Shown here: positions 7,077 to 14,247 of the stretch, one piece after another
How the letters are laid out: each line of letters begins with the position of its first letter
How positions within the stretch are numbered: the first letter of the stretch is position 1
DNA from: JBBRSC01 sp038245795
GTDB lineage: Bacteria > Actinomycetota > Acidimicrobiia > Acidimicrobiales > Microtrichaceae
DNA: 18,153 nucleotides
NCBI GenBank assembly: GCA_038245795.1
Contig: JBBRSC010000040.1
Location: forward strand, 1-18,153
Direction of reading: 5' to 3'
Notes under the pieces: model-generated
What the model saw: only the letters and a program-made list of their open reading frames with translations
The model's database searches: none
What the model was told of the DNA's origin: nothing
Made by a program: the position numbers and the translations under genes

Positions 7077-7137
7077 GCTGGGGTGGAGGACAGCCTCGAC
7101 GGGACCGGGTTCGCCACCCGACGAATTCGCTCGAGTG

Positions 7138-7253
7138 CTCGTGAGACGGTCAGGCGATCTGCGGCACACCCGGGGTTCCGCTGAGAGCTGCTGCCTTCCG
7201 GCCCTGACCCGATTCACAGGCCCAGGTTGCACAGGACCCAACCGTCTCACGAG
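7138..7253 (-). ncRNA. ffs: Bacterial small signal recognition particle RNA (4.5S-like)
   Basis: The minus strand carries the conserved SRP core GGTCAGGGCCGGAAGGCAGC, corresponding to the E. coli 4.5S element GGTCAGGTCCGGAAGGAAGC, with the partner side of helix 8 reading GCGGAACCCCGGGTGTGCCGC. The outer ends form a perfect 13-bp helix: CTCGTGAGACGGT at 7138-7150 and its complement at 7241-7253. That gives an RNA of about 116 nt, similar to other short bacterial SRP RNAs. It binds Ffh and guides signal-bearing ribosomes to the membrane. Exact ends are inferred from the helix. The gene is upstream of dnaX on the same strand and divergent from the serine tRNA. Confidence 0.92.
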
Positions 7254-7268
7254 GACACGAGCGATCTC

Positions 7269-7274
7269 ACCCTA
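7269..7274 (-). promoter_or_regulatory. Possible -10 box for ffs
   Basis: TAGGGT on the minus strand lies 15 nt before the 5' end of the SRP helix. This allows a short 5' extension that would be trimmed. The support is only the hexamer. Confidence 0.25.
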
Positions 7275-7347
7275 CCGTCGGGAGGCCACGATGACACCTC
7301 TCGACAGCGTCGTCGCTGCGGGCTCCAGCGAACGCAGGCGCCCCGGC

Positions 7348-7353
7348 TACCAT
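7348..7353 (+). promoter_or_regulatory. Possible -10 box for tRNA-Ser(GGA)
   Basis: TACCAT stands 11 nt before the first base of the tRNA, which suits transcription starting a few bases upstream and 5' trimming. The gap 7254-7364 between ffs and this tRNA holds this site and the possible ffs -10 box, and nothing else recognisable. Confidence 0.3.
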
Positions 7354-7364
7354 TGTCCGCTTCG

Positions 7365-7449
7365 GGAGACGTGCGAGAGCGGCCGAATCGGCACGATTGG
7401 AAATCGTGTGTGGGGAAACTCACCGTGGGTTCAAATCCCACCGTCTCCG
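7365..7449 (+). tRNA. tRNA-Ser(GGA)
   Basis: GGAGACG at the 5' end pairs with CGTCTCC at 7442-7448. The anticodon stem CACGA/TCGTG encloses the loop TTGGAAA, giving anticodon GGA (reads TCC and TCT). A long variable arm (TGTGGGG...CTCACC) is typical of serine tRNAs, and the T loop TTCAAAT lies between GTGGG and CCCAC. The discriminator is G, and CCA is not encoded (CCG follows). Confidence 0.95.
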
Positions 7450-7458
7450 CCGCATCGG

Positions 7459-7484
7459 CCCCGGGGTGTGTTGTCGCCCCGGGG
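7459..7484 (+). terminator. GC hairpin after tRNA-Ser(GGA), abutting the tadA promoter
   Basis: Two identical self-complementary blocks, CCCCGGGG at 7459-7466 and 7477-7484, can pair as an 8-bp stem with a 10-nt loop. The hairpin begins 10 nt after the tRNA, and its last base touches the tadA -10 box. No T-run follows. Confidence 0.5.
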
Positions 7485-7490
7485 TAGCGT
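7485..7490 (+). promoter_or_regulatory. -10 box of a leaderless promoter for tadA
   Basis: TAGCGT ends 6 nt before GTG 7497, with no Shine-Dalgarno box between. It directly follows the hairpin that ends at 7484. Confidence 0.45.
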
Positions 7491-7496
7491 GACGGC

Positions 7497-7955
7497 GTGG
7501 AATCCGACGAGGTCATTGCCCAGGCCATGGCTGTTGCGTTGGACGAAGCCCGCCTCGCCCTCGGACACGACGACGTACCAGTCGGTGCCGCGGTGGTCCA
7601 TCGAGGGGTCGTGATCGCCCGACGCCACAACGAACGCGAGCTGACCGGCGATCCCACCGCCCATGCCGAGGTCCTTGCGCTTCGAGACGCCGCGGCGTCG
7701 CTCGGGAGCTGGCGCCTCGACGACGTCACGTTGGTCGTCACGCTGGAACCCTGCCCGATGTGCGCCGGCGCCGCTTGGGCGGCTCGGGTTCCCAGCGTGG
7801 TCTTCGGCGCATCCGACATGAAGGCCGGGTCCCTCGGGTCGCTGTACCACTTCGGATCAGACCCCCGCTTAGGCCACACGTTCGAGGTCCGCCATGGCGT
7901 CGAAGCTGGCGCTGCCGTCGAGTTACTCACCACCTTCTTTGTCGCCCGCCGATAG
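7497..7955 (+). CDS. tadA: tRNA-specific adenosine deaminase TadA
   Basis: The 152-residue product has the size of TadA, which converts adenosine 34 of tRNA-Arg(ACG) to inosine, a step needed to read CGU, CGC and CGA with one tRNA. The zinc site is complete: His56 and catalytic Glu58 in AHAEVLALRDA, and Cys86 and Cys89 in EPCPMCAGA. The start VALDEARLAL...DDVPVGAAVV is the usual first helix and strand. The length, VPVGAAV motif and placement between serine tRNAs favour TadA over cytidine or guanine deaminases, though these share the fold. GTG 7497 is chosen from the leaderless -10 spacing; no closer start fits. Confidence 0.9.
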   Translation: MESDEVIAQAMAVALDEARLALGHDDVPVGAAVVHRGVVIARRHNERELTGDPTAHAEVLALRDAAASLGSWRLDDVTLVVTLEPCPMCAGAAWAARVPSVVFGASDMKAGSLGSLYHFGSDPRLGHTFEVRHGVEAGAAVELLTTFFVARR

Positions 7956-8021
7956 GGCTGCCCGGGGCGAGTCGACCCAACGGCCGAGACAACCGGTTCG
8001 GAACCCGCCGGGCGCGTTGTG

Positions 8022-8027
8022 TAACGT
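8022..8027 (+). promoter_or_regulatory. -10 box for tRNA-Ser(CGA)
   Basis: TAACGT lies 7 nt before the first base of the tRNA, so the transcript could start at or near the mature 5' end. It lies in the 79-nt gap after tadA. No convincing -35 box is visible. Confidence 0.4.
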
Positions 8028-8034
8028 CGCATCC

Positions 8035-8122
8035 GGAGAGTTGCCAGAGCGGACGAATGGGACGGTCTCGAAAACCGTTGAGGTGTAAGCCTCCGGGGGT
8101 TCGAATCCCCCACTCTCCTCCA
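8035..8122 (+). tRNA. tRNA-Ser(CGA), CCA encoded
   Basis: GGAGAGT pairs with ACTCTCC (8112-8118). The anticodon stem ACGGT/ACCGT encloses CTCGAAA, giving anticodon CGA (reads TCG, a common serine codon in high-GC genomes). A long variable arm (TGAGGTGTAAGCCTC) and the T arm GGGGG-TTCGAAT-CCCCC are present. The terminal CCA is encoded at 8120-8122. The discriminator base is T (8119) instead of the usual G of serine tRNAs. Confidence 0.94.
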
Positions 8123-8188
8123 CTCGAACATCATGCAATCTCCCTCACCCCAAACTCACCCCCACCCCTCACTCGATGGAGGTCTGTC

Positions 8189-10042
8189 GTGCACGTGATG
8201 TGGCGGATGATGAATTCCGACGCCGATCAGCTCAAGGGTCAGAAGATCCCCAAGGGTCTCGTCAAACGGGTCTACGGCTACGCTCGGCCCTACAAGGGGA
8301 TGCTCGTCGGCTTCTTGGTCGTCATCGTGTTCCAGGCCGCGCTCGGCCTGGCGCCACCTCTGTTGTTCCGGGCCATCATCGACAACGCTCTCCCGAACCG
8401 CAACGCGGCGCTCCTCGGTTGGTTGGCAATTAGCGTCGTTGGTGCCGAGGTCTTTTCGGCTCTGCTGTCGCTGGCAGAGCGCTACTGGTCCACCAGGATC
8501 GGCGAGGGTCTCATCTACGACCTCCGGACCCAACTCTTCGATCATGTCCAGCGGCTGCCCCTCGGGTTTTTCACTCGAACCCAGACGGGCGCCTTGGTCA
8601 GTCGACTCAACAACGACGTCATCGGAGCACAACGGGCCTTCACTGGCACCCTCGGCACCGTCGTGAGCAACGTCATCACGTTGACGACCACGTTGGTGGC
8701 GATGGCGGCACTGGATTGGAAGCTGACCATCCTGGCGGTGCTGTTGTTGCCGCTGTTCCTGCTGCCCGCCAAGCGGGTCGGTCGCAAACTGTCGGCCATC
8801 GCCCGCGACGGCATGAACCTCAACGCCGAGATGAACAACCAGATGACCGAGCGATTCGGTGTCGCTGGCGCGCTCCTGGTGAAGACCTACGGCAGCTATG
8901 ACGACGAACGCAAGCAGTTCTCCGGCCGCGCCGCTGGCGTGCGCGACATCGGTGTGCGCTCCGCGATGTATACCCGGGTGTTTCTCGCCACACTCGGCCT
9001 CGTCGGCGCCATCGGCACCGCAGCCGTCTACTACTTCGGCGGGCGCAGCGTGATTGACGGAACGCTCACTGCTGGGACGCTCGTGGCGCTCGCCGCCCTG
9101 GTGGTCCGGATCTACGAGCCCCTCACATCGCTGACCAATGCCCGCGTCGATGTGATGACGGCATTCGTCAGTTTCGAGCGTGTCTTCGAAGTCCTCGACA
9201 CCACCAACACCGTCGCCGACGCTCCCGACGCCACCGCGCTCACCAACGCCAAGGGTCGTATCGAGTTCGACAATGTGTCATTCCGCTACCCCGTGGCCAC
9301 CGACACTGTTGCGTCGCTCGAAGGTGGTCGTGCCCCGGAACGACTGAGCGATGTCGACGTGATCCACGAAGTGTCGGCAGTCATCGAACCCGGCCAGATG
9401 GTCGCCCTCGTCGGTCCGTCCGGCGCCGGTAAGTCGACGTTGTCATCGCTCGTCACCCGCCTGTACGACGTCACTACAGGGACGCTGCGCGTCGATGGTC
9501 ACGACGTACGAGGTCTCCAACAGGACTCCCTGCGAGCCGCCATTGGCATCGTCGCCCAGGACCCCCATCTCTTCCACACGACGGTGGGCGAGAACCTGCG
9601 CTACGCCCGGCCCGGCGCCACCGACGAGGAGATGAGGACTGCGTGCGCTGCCGCCCAGGTCCTCGAGGTTATCGAACGACTGCCCGACGGGTTCGACACC
9701 GTGGTCGGCGAACGGGGCTATCGGCTGTCCGGCGGCGAGAAGCAACGCCTCGCCATTGCCCGCATGCTCTTGAAGGACCCGGCCATCGTCATCCTCGACG
9801 AAGCAACGAGCCACCTCGACAGCGAGAACGAACACCTGGTGCAGACCGCCCTCGCAACGGCGCTCGTCGATCGCACCTCGTTGGTGATCGCGCACCGGTT
9901 GTCCACCATAGTGGCGGCCGATCAGATTCTCGTGCTGGACGAAGGCCATCTCGTTGAACACGGAACCCACGATGAACTGTTGGCATCAGGTGGGTTGTAC
10001 TCGGAGTTGTATCGCACCTTGCTCCGAGCCGACGTCCACTGA
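8189..10042 (+). CDS. ABC transporter, fused transmembrane and ATPase domains (exporter half-transporter)
   Basis: The 617-residue product is a type IV ABC exporter half-molecule that should work as a dimer in the cytoplasmic membrane. The six-helix membrane domain covers about residues 35-330. The ATPase has Walker A GPSGAGKST (Lys415), the Q-loop VAQDPHLF, the signature LSGGE (513-517), Walker B VILDEATSHLD (Asp537, Glu538) and switch His569. An unusual stretch (VASLEGGRAPERLSDVDVIHE) lengthens the strand before Walker A. GTG 8189 is set by a perfect GGAGG 6 nt upstream; the frame stays open further upstream across the tRNA but is not coding there. The cargo is unknown: lipid, peptide or drug export are all possible, and no partner half-transporter is adjacent. 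The 66-nt leader after the tRNA is C-rich and otherwise featureless. Confidence 0.93.
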   Translation: MHVMWRMMNSDADQLKGQKIPKGLVKRVYGYARPYKGMLVGFLVVIVFQAALGLAPPLLFRAIIDNALPNRNAALLGWLAISVVGAEVFSALLSLAERYWSTRIGEGLIYDLRTQLFDHVQRLPLGFFTRTQTGALVSRLNNDVIGAQRAFTGTLGTVVSNVITLTTTLVAMAALDWKLTILAVLLLPLFLLPAKRVGRKLSAIARDGMNLNAEMNNQMTERFGVAGALLVKTYGSYDDERKQFSGRAAGVRDIGVRSAMYTRVFLATLGLVGAIGTAAVYYFGGRSVIDGTLTAGTLVALAALVVRIYEPLTSLTNARVDVMTAFVSFERVFEVLDTTNTVADAPDATALTNAKGRIEFDNVSFRYPVATDTVASLEGGRAPERLSDVDVIHEVSAVIEPGQMVALVGPSGAGKSTLSSLVTRLYDVTTGTLRVDGHDVRGLQQDSLRAAIGIVAQDPHLFHTTVGENLRYARPGATDEEMRTACAAAQVLEVIERLPDGFDTVVGERGYRLSGGEKQRLAIARMLLKDPAIVILDEATSHLDSENEHLVQTALATALVDRTSLVIAHRLSTIVAADQILVLDEGHLVEHGTHDELLASGGLYSELYRTLLRADVH

Positions 10043-10054
10043 GCCGACTCGGTC

Positions 10055-10813
10055 TCAGGACATCGTCCCACCGTCGACGGTGATGACCGATCCGTTCATG
10101 TAGCTCCCTGCGTCGGACGCCAACAACAACGCCGCGCCGACGATCTCGTTGGGCTCAGCGATGCGGCGCTGGATATTCGCGTCGATGATCGACTGGCGGA
10201 ACTCCGGAATGCCGAGGGTCGGCGCCATCATGTCGGTATTGAAGGGTCCGGGTGCAATGGCATTCACCCGGATACCCAGCCGACCCCATTCTTTCGCCAT
10301 GGTCCCGGTCAGGTTCCACAGCGCCGCCTTCGACGAGCAGTACACGCCGAGATGTTCACCACCACGGAACGCGCCGACCGTGATGACGTTGATGATCGAC
10401 GCGTGAGGGGACACCTGCAGGTAGGGAAGCGCCGCCTGGCCCAAGAGCAACGGACCGAGGACGTTCACCTGATATGCCTTGGTGAAGGCCGCTGGCGTGA
10501 TGTCCGACAGCGCACCACCGAGCGGGTTGGCGGCGTTGTTGACGACGATGTCGATGCCTCCGGCCCACCCGATGACCTGTTCCACCAGCGACACGATGGC
10601 ATCGGGCTCGCCCATGTGGGTCGCCACGCCGAGCGCGGCGCCCCCTGCGGCCACGATCTCCTCGGCGACCCCCTCGCACGCGTCGCCTTTGCGCGAGGCC
10701 ACCACCACCCGCGCTCCAGCGCTCGCGTAGCCGAACGCGATGGCCCTGCCGAGACCGCGGCTTCCGCCGGTCACGATGGCAACTCGACCAGTGAGGTCAA
10801 ACATGTTGTTCAT
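10055..10813 (-). CDS. Short-chain dehydrogenase/reductase (SDR)
   Basis: The 252-residue product is a classical SDR that would reduce a ketone or oxidise an alcohol with NAD(P). The Rossmann motif TGGSRGLG (15-22), the NNAAN motif (92-96), Asn117, Tyr158 and Lys162 in YCSSK, the PGP motif (188-190) and the C-terminal SVITVDGG are all in place. The catalytic serine position, 13 residues before the tyrosine, is Thr145 (IINVITVGAF), an uncommon replacement. The frame extends far upstream of ATG 10813, but those codons run into xseA on the other strand. ATG 10813 precedes the Rossmann strand by the normal distance and has a -10 box 8 nt upstream. The gene converges with the ABC transporter (12-nt gap) and diverges from xseA. 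Its substrate is unknown. Confidence 0.93.
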   Translation of the reverse strand: MNNMFDLTGRVAIVTGGSRGLGRAIAFGYASAGARVVVASRKGDACEGVAEEIVAAGGAALGVATHMGEPDAIVSLVEQVIGWAGGIDIVVNNAANPLGGALSDITPAAFTKAYQVNVLGPLLLGQAALPYLQVSPHASIINVITVGAFRGGEHLGVYCSSKAALWNLTGTMAKEWGRLGIRVNAIAPGPFNTDMMAPTLGIPEFRQSIIDANIQRRIAEPNEIVGAALLLASDAGSYMNGSVITVDGGTMS

Positions 10814-10821
10814 GGATCGCC

Positions 10822-10827
10822 ACCGTA
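10822..10827 (-). promoter_or_regulatory. -10 box of a leaderless promoter for the SDR gene
   Basis: On the minus strand TACGGT ends 8 nt before ATG 10813. It faces away from the xseA promoter in a 60-nt divergent region (10814-10873). Confidence 0.4.
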
Positions 10828-10860
10828 CCGAAGCCGGCGTTCTCTGTCCGAGGGTACAAC

Positions 10861-10866
10861 TACCGT
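10861..10866 (+). promoter_or_regulatory. -10 box of a leaderless promoter for xseAB
   Basis: TACCGT ends 7 nt before GTG 10874. The following TTGACC (10866-10871) resembles a -35 box but lies too close to the start to serve one here. Confidence 0.45.
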
Positions 10867-10873
10867 TGACCGG

Positions 10874-12253
10874 GTGGACGCCACGATGGAGAACCGGATG
10901 GACGGCGACGTCACGTGGACCGTGCCGCAACTCAACGACTGGATCGGCGCGACCATCGCGCAGGCCGTACCTGATCCGATCTGGATCGAGGGCGAGATCC
11001 ACAATCTCAATCGTTCGACCAACGGGCATGTGTATTTCACGTTGATCGAAGCGGGCGCCGATCGACGGTCGGCAGATCACACCTTGTCGGTCTCGCTCTT
11101 CAAGTGGAACCGGGACAAGGTCAATCTGCAACTCAAGCGAGCCGGCGGCCAGGTACGCATGGCCGATGGTGTCCGTGTCCGCATCCGAGGCCATGTCGAG
11201 CTCTACACCAAGCGCGCCCAGCTGCAGATCAAGATGATCGCCATCGACCCGGTGTTCACGCTGGGCGACCTGGCGTTGCGACGCGAAGAGATCCTCAGCC
11301 GACTCCGGGATCTCGGCTTGATCGCCGCCAACGCATCTCTGTCGCTGCCCCTGCTGCCGTTGCGGATCGCGCTCATTACCAGCCTGGGGAGCGCCGCCCA
11401 CGCCGACTTCTTGCACGAGGTCACCTCATCGGGACGACCCATTGAGTTGGTGTGCATCGATGCCCGCATGCAAGGCGTCGATGCCGAGCAGAGCGTGTGC
11501 GCCGCGTTGGACGTTGCCGCCGAACAGCTGACGGATGTCGTTGCCATCGTTCGCGGTGGGGGTTCCGCCACTGACCTTGCCGCCTTCGACAGCGAATCGA
11601 TCGCCCTCGCCATCGCCAGGTGCCCGATCCCTGTGTTCGTGGGTCTCGGCCACGAGACCGATCGCAGTATCGCCGACGAGGTGACGCACACATCGTTCAA
11701 GACTCCAACCGCGTGCGCAGCCGGCATCGTGGAGCTGATCGACCTCGCGGTGTTCGCTGTCGAGGAGCGCGCCGCCGCGCTGGTGTCGGGTGTCGGACGA
11801 CGCCTTGATACCGAACAGCGACGGCTCGACCAGCGACGCTCACACGTTGCTGCGCGATCGGGCGATGGGCTGGACCGCGCGAACTTGTTGCTCGCATCGA
11901 GTGCCAACCGAATTGCCCGTCGCGCCACGGCTGCCGTGTCGTCCGCACGAGAGCAGCTCTCTCACGCGAGCGCCCAGCTCGAGGCGACCAGCCTCCGCAC
12001 GCTCGATCGATCGCGCCATCGACTCGAGCTGATCGACGTCTCCGTGTCGTCGCGCGATCCCCGGCGACTGCTCAGCCAGGGATGGGCCATTGCCCATACC
12101 GGCGACGGTCGCCTGCTCCGCTCGACCAACGAGATCGCAGTCGGCGAACGGATATCGGTGACGTTGAGCGATGGGATCGTGGCATCGACGGTGACCGACA
12201 TCAGCCCCACCGCACCGGAATCAGTGTCCCCCCAACGGCCGTCCCCCGAATGA
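10874..12253 (+). CDS. xseA: Exodeoxyribonuclease VII large subunit
   Basis: The 459-residue product matches XseA, the catalytic subunit of exonuclease VII, which degrades single-stranded DNA from both ends. The N-terminal OB-fold (WTVPQLNDWI ... IWIEGEIHNLN ... GHVYFTL) occupies residues 10-115. The catalytic domain follows, with the conserved IVRGGGSATDLAAFDSE around 218-234 and VFVGLGHETDRSIAD shortly after. A long coiled-coil part (about 310-400) leads to the typical C-terminal DPRRLLSQGWAI segment. GTG 10874 is preferred over the internal ATG 10886 because of the upstream -10 box; both keep the OB-fold whole. xseB follows after 28 nt on the same strand. Confidence 0.96.
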   Translation: MDATMENRMDGDVTWTVPQLNDWIGATIAQAVPDPIWIEGEIHNLNRSTNGHVYFTLIEAGADRRSADHTLSVSLFKWNRDKVNLQLKRAGGQVRMADGVRVRIRGHVELYTKRAQLQIKMIAIDPVFTLGDLALRREEILSRLRDLGLIAANASLSLPLLPLRIALITSLGSAAHADFLHEVTSSGRPIELVCIDARMQGVDAEQSVCAALDVAAEQLTDVVAIVRGGGSATDLAAFDSESIALAIARCPIPVFVGLGHETDRSIADEVTHTSFKTPTACAAGIVELIDLAVFAVEERAAALVSGVGRRLDTEQRRLDQRRSHVAARSGDGLDRANLLLASSANRIARRATAAVSSAREQLSHASAQLEATSLRTLDRSRHRLELIDVSVSSRDPRRLLSQGWAIAHTGDGRLLRSTNEIAVGERISVTLSDGIVASTVTDISPTAPESVSPQRPSPE

Positions 12254-12281
12254 CCCCACCTCCGAAGGAACCAGTCCACTC

Positions 12282-12497
12282 ATGAACGACCAGATCGGCT
12301 ACGCCGCCGCCATTGCAGAACTCGATGACATCCTCGCCCGCCTCGACGACACCAGTCTCGATATCGATGCCCTGGGAGATCACGTCGCTCGGGCGGCGGA
12401 ACTCATTGCCATCTGCCGGACCCGCATCGACGGTGCACAACTCCGTGTCACCGAGATCGTGGCCGGATTGGATCAGTCGAGTTCGTCGGACAGCTGA
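12282..12497 (+). CDS. xseB: Exodeoxyribonuclease VII small subunit
   Basis: The 71-residue product has the size and helical hairpin pattern of XseB (AIAELDDILARLDD ... DIDALGDHVARAAELIAICRTRI), which wraps the coiled-coil arm of XseA. An AAGGAA box lies 11 nt before ATG 12282. The last 25 nt overlap the 3' end of the carotenoid oxygenase gene on the opposite strand. It is cotranscribed with xseA. Confidence 0.94.
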   Translation: MNDQIGYAAAIAELDDILARLDDTSLDIDALGDHVARAAELIAICRTRIDGAQLRVTEIVAGLDQSSSSDS

Positions 12498-14173
12498 CGA
12501 ACCACGTCGGCGACCAACGCTCGGTGCGCCGGTTCCAGCGCATCTATCCTCGCATCAACGTCGTCGGCGAAACGGAGGCGCTCGAGGCTCGGCGCAGGCC
12601 GCGCAGCTGGCATCCACGCTGCGTGGAGGAGAATGGGAACGGTGGTGCCCACGGGTGCGGCGAGTACCGCCATCGGACCGCCCGAGGGTGTCGCAGCGTC
12701 GAACACCTCGACCCGGAATCGATCGTCGTTGAGCACCGGGACGATCACCCACCCGTCATGGCCGCCAGCGTCACCGCGTCCACTGTCACGCTCAGCGCGT
12801 TCGCGCGGCACGAAGCACGGCGAACAGGGATAGTCATCAAGGCCGAAGGCCCACTCGCCGGTGGGGCGCAGGTTCGCTCGATCCACACTCACGAGGGTTC
12901 CCGGTTGTTCGTCGCGAGGAAGCGACGAGCGATCGATCCGGCCCTCACGTTCGTACAAGGCCAAGGCCCGCTCGATGGTCAGTTCCGGCTTCCAGCCACT
13001 GAACACCTGATGGTGGCGGGTTGGCACCGCGCAACCAGCCGGACTCCAGTCCACCGCCGACAACTGGGTTGCCCACCAACGCGTGGGATCCTCCAGGACC
13101 GCCAGCTCGGTGATCTGAGCGGTCTCGGGATCGAAGCGAACCAACCCGTGACCACCGGCCGACATCGGGTGGTTGTAGATCCCCACCAAGCGGGGATCTA
13201 CACGGTCACCGTTGGCGTCGACATCATCGGGTTGCAACCAGAACGCGAGGTCGGTCTCGTTGGTCCGCTCGATGACCACTTCGATGCCGTCGGAATCGTC
13301 GTAGGCAGCGTGGAAATGCATCGTCTCGGGTCCGAGCGAAAACGGCCGGCACGCCACGGGCGAACCATTGGGAGCAGCGTCAAGATCAGCTTTGCGGATC
13401 AGGAAGGCCGGCCCCGTCGTGTTGGTCGTGACGCCGCGCGGGCCCAGACCGAATATCTCGTTGGGGTCGGGCTTGAACGCACAATCGACGATCAGCAGCC
13501 ATTCACGGGTCTGGCTGATGGTGTGCATGGACTGGGGAATGTGGCCCCCAGCGATCGGCCAGCGGCGAACGTGGGAGCCGTCGCCGTCGTATCGAACCAC
13601 CGACATCTCGGTCGTGATGGGATTGTGGGTGACGGTCCAGAGACAGTCCCGGTCCGGGTCGATGACTGGGTGCGCTGACGATGTGATGAGCGGCAGCACT
13701 GGATGATCGATGACGGGCGCCCAGTCGTCACGGTGACCGACGTCTCCCAGCCAGCGGAGCGTCACGGGATCCACCTCGACAGGACGGCCGGCGTCCCATG
13801 TCACGAAGAGCCGATCACCCCAGGGGATCGGGCAGGTATTGGAGGCATTCGACATCCCGAACGGCGACGATGATCCCACCGCGGTGGGCGCAAAGGCATC
13901 CGGCGCCCCGCTGCGAAGCCTCACCGAGGGCGAGTCGATCAACGCTGGCCGCCATGCCCATCGGTCCGCTGTCGCTCCCCACGTGCCGGGATCGAGCGAC
14001 ATCCGCACCAACACACCATCGCCATAGAACGCGTGCCCGCCGCGTGCCGACCGCTGATCGGCGGTGGCGATGAACACCTCGCCGGACAACCCGGGCGGCC
14101 ACGCTCCGGCCAGCAACGACAGCTCGATGTCTGCCATCGGCGTCGGATCCACCAGCGTACGCGGAACGGACAT
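12473..14173 (-). CDS. Carotenoid cleavage oxygenase family protein (RPE65-like)
   Basis: The 566-residue product is a seven-bladed propeller non-haem iron oxygenase that would split a double bond in a carotenoid, apocarotenoid or stilbene-like substrate. All four iron-binding histidines can be placed (ATG numbering): His168 in SSAHPVID, His217 in QSMHTIS, His286 in ETMHFHAAYD, and His517 in LLHAAWMP. The family segment CFVPRERAERD ... DGWVIVPVLND is also present. ATG 14173 is preferred over two GTGs just upstream because the GAGGGGAAG box then sits 5 nt away; starting at GTG 14179 would add two residues. The gene is convergent with xseB and overlaps its end by 25 nt. No carotenoid synthesis genes are in the window, so the natural substrate is open. 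Confidence 0.92.
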   Translation of the reverse strand: MSVPRTLVDPTPMADIELSLLAGAWPPGLSGEVFIATADQRSARGGHAFYGDGVLVRMSLDPGTWGATADRWAWRPALIDSPSVRLRSGAPDAFAPTAVGSSSPFGMSNASNTCPIPWGDRLFVTWDAGRPVEVDPVTLRWLGDVGHRDDWAPVIDHPVLPLITSSAHPVIDPDRDCLWTVTHNPITTEMSVVRYDGDGSHVRRWPIAGGHIPQSMHTISQTREWLLIVDCAFKPDPNEIFGLGPRGVTTNTTGPAFLIRKADLDAAPNGSPVACRPFSLGPETMHFHAAYDDSDGIEVVIERTNETDLAFWLQPDDVDANGDRVDPRLVGIYNHPMSAGGHGLVRFDPETAQITELAVLEDPTRWWATQLSAVDWSPAGCAVPTRHHQVFSGWKPELTIERALALYEREGRIDRSSLPRDEQPGTLVSVDRANLRPTGEWAFGLDDYPCSPCFVPRERAERDSGRGDAGGHDGWVIVPVLNDDRFRVEVFDAATPSGGPMAVLAAPVGTTVPILLHAAWMPAARPAPSLERLRFADDVDARIDALEPAHRALVADVVRQLSDELD

Positions 14174-14247
14174 CACCACTTCCCCTCGTCCGGCGGGAAC
14201 GGCTCAACCCGATCCCCGACTCAGAGTGTGTCAGACCCACTCAGGTT

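Noticed and set aside
8130..8175. C-rich leader before the ABC transporter as a regulatory RNA or quadruplex
   Set aside because: The cytosine runs are short and irregular, no pairing structure stands out, and it is explained as a plain leader ending in GGAGG.
10814..11416. Upstream extension of the SDR gene to 11416 on the minus strand
   Set aside because: The extra 201 codons are antisense to the conserved OB-fold of xseA and lack homology to SDR proteins.
12524..13678. 384-codon open frame on the plus strand
   Set aside because: It lies entirely antisense to the carotenoid oxygenase, whose four histidines and family motifs are clear.
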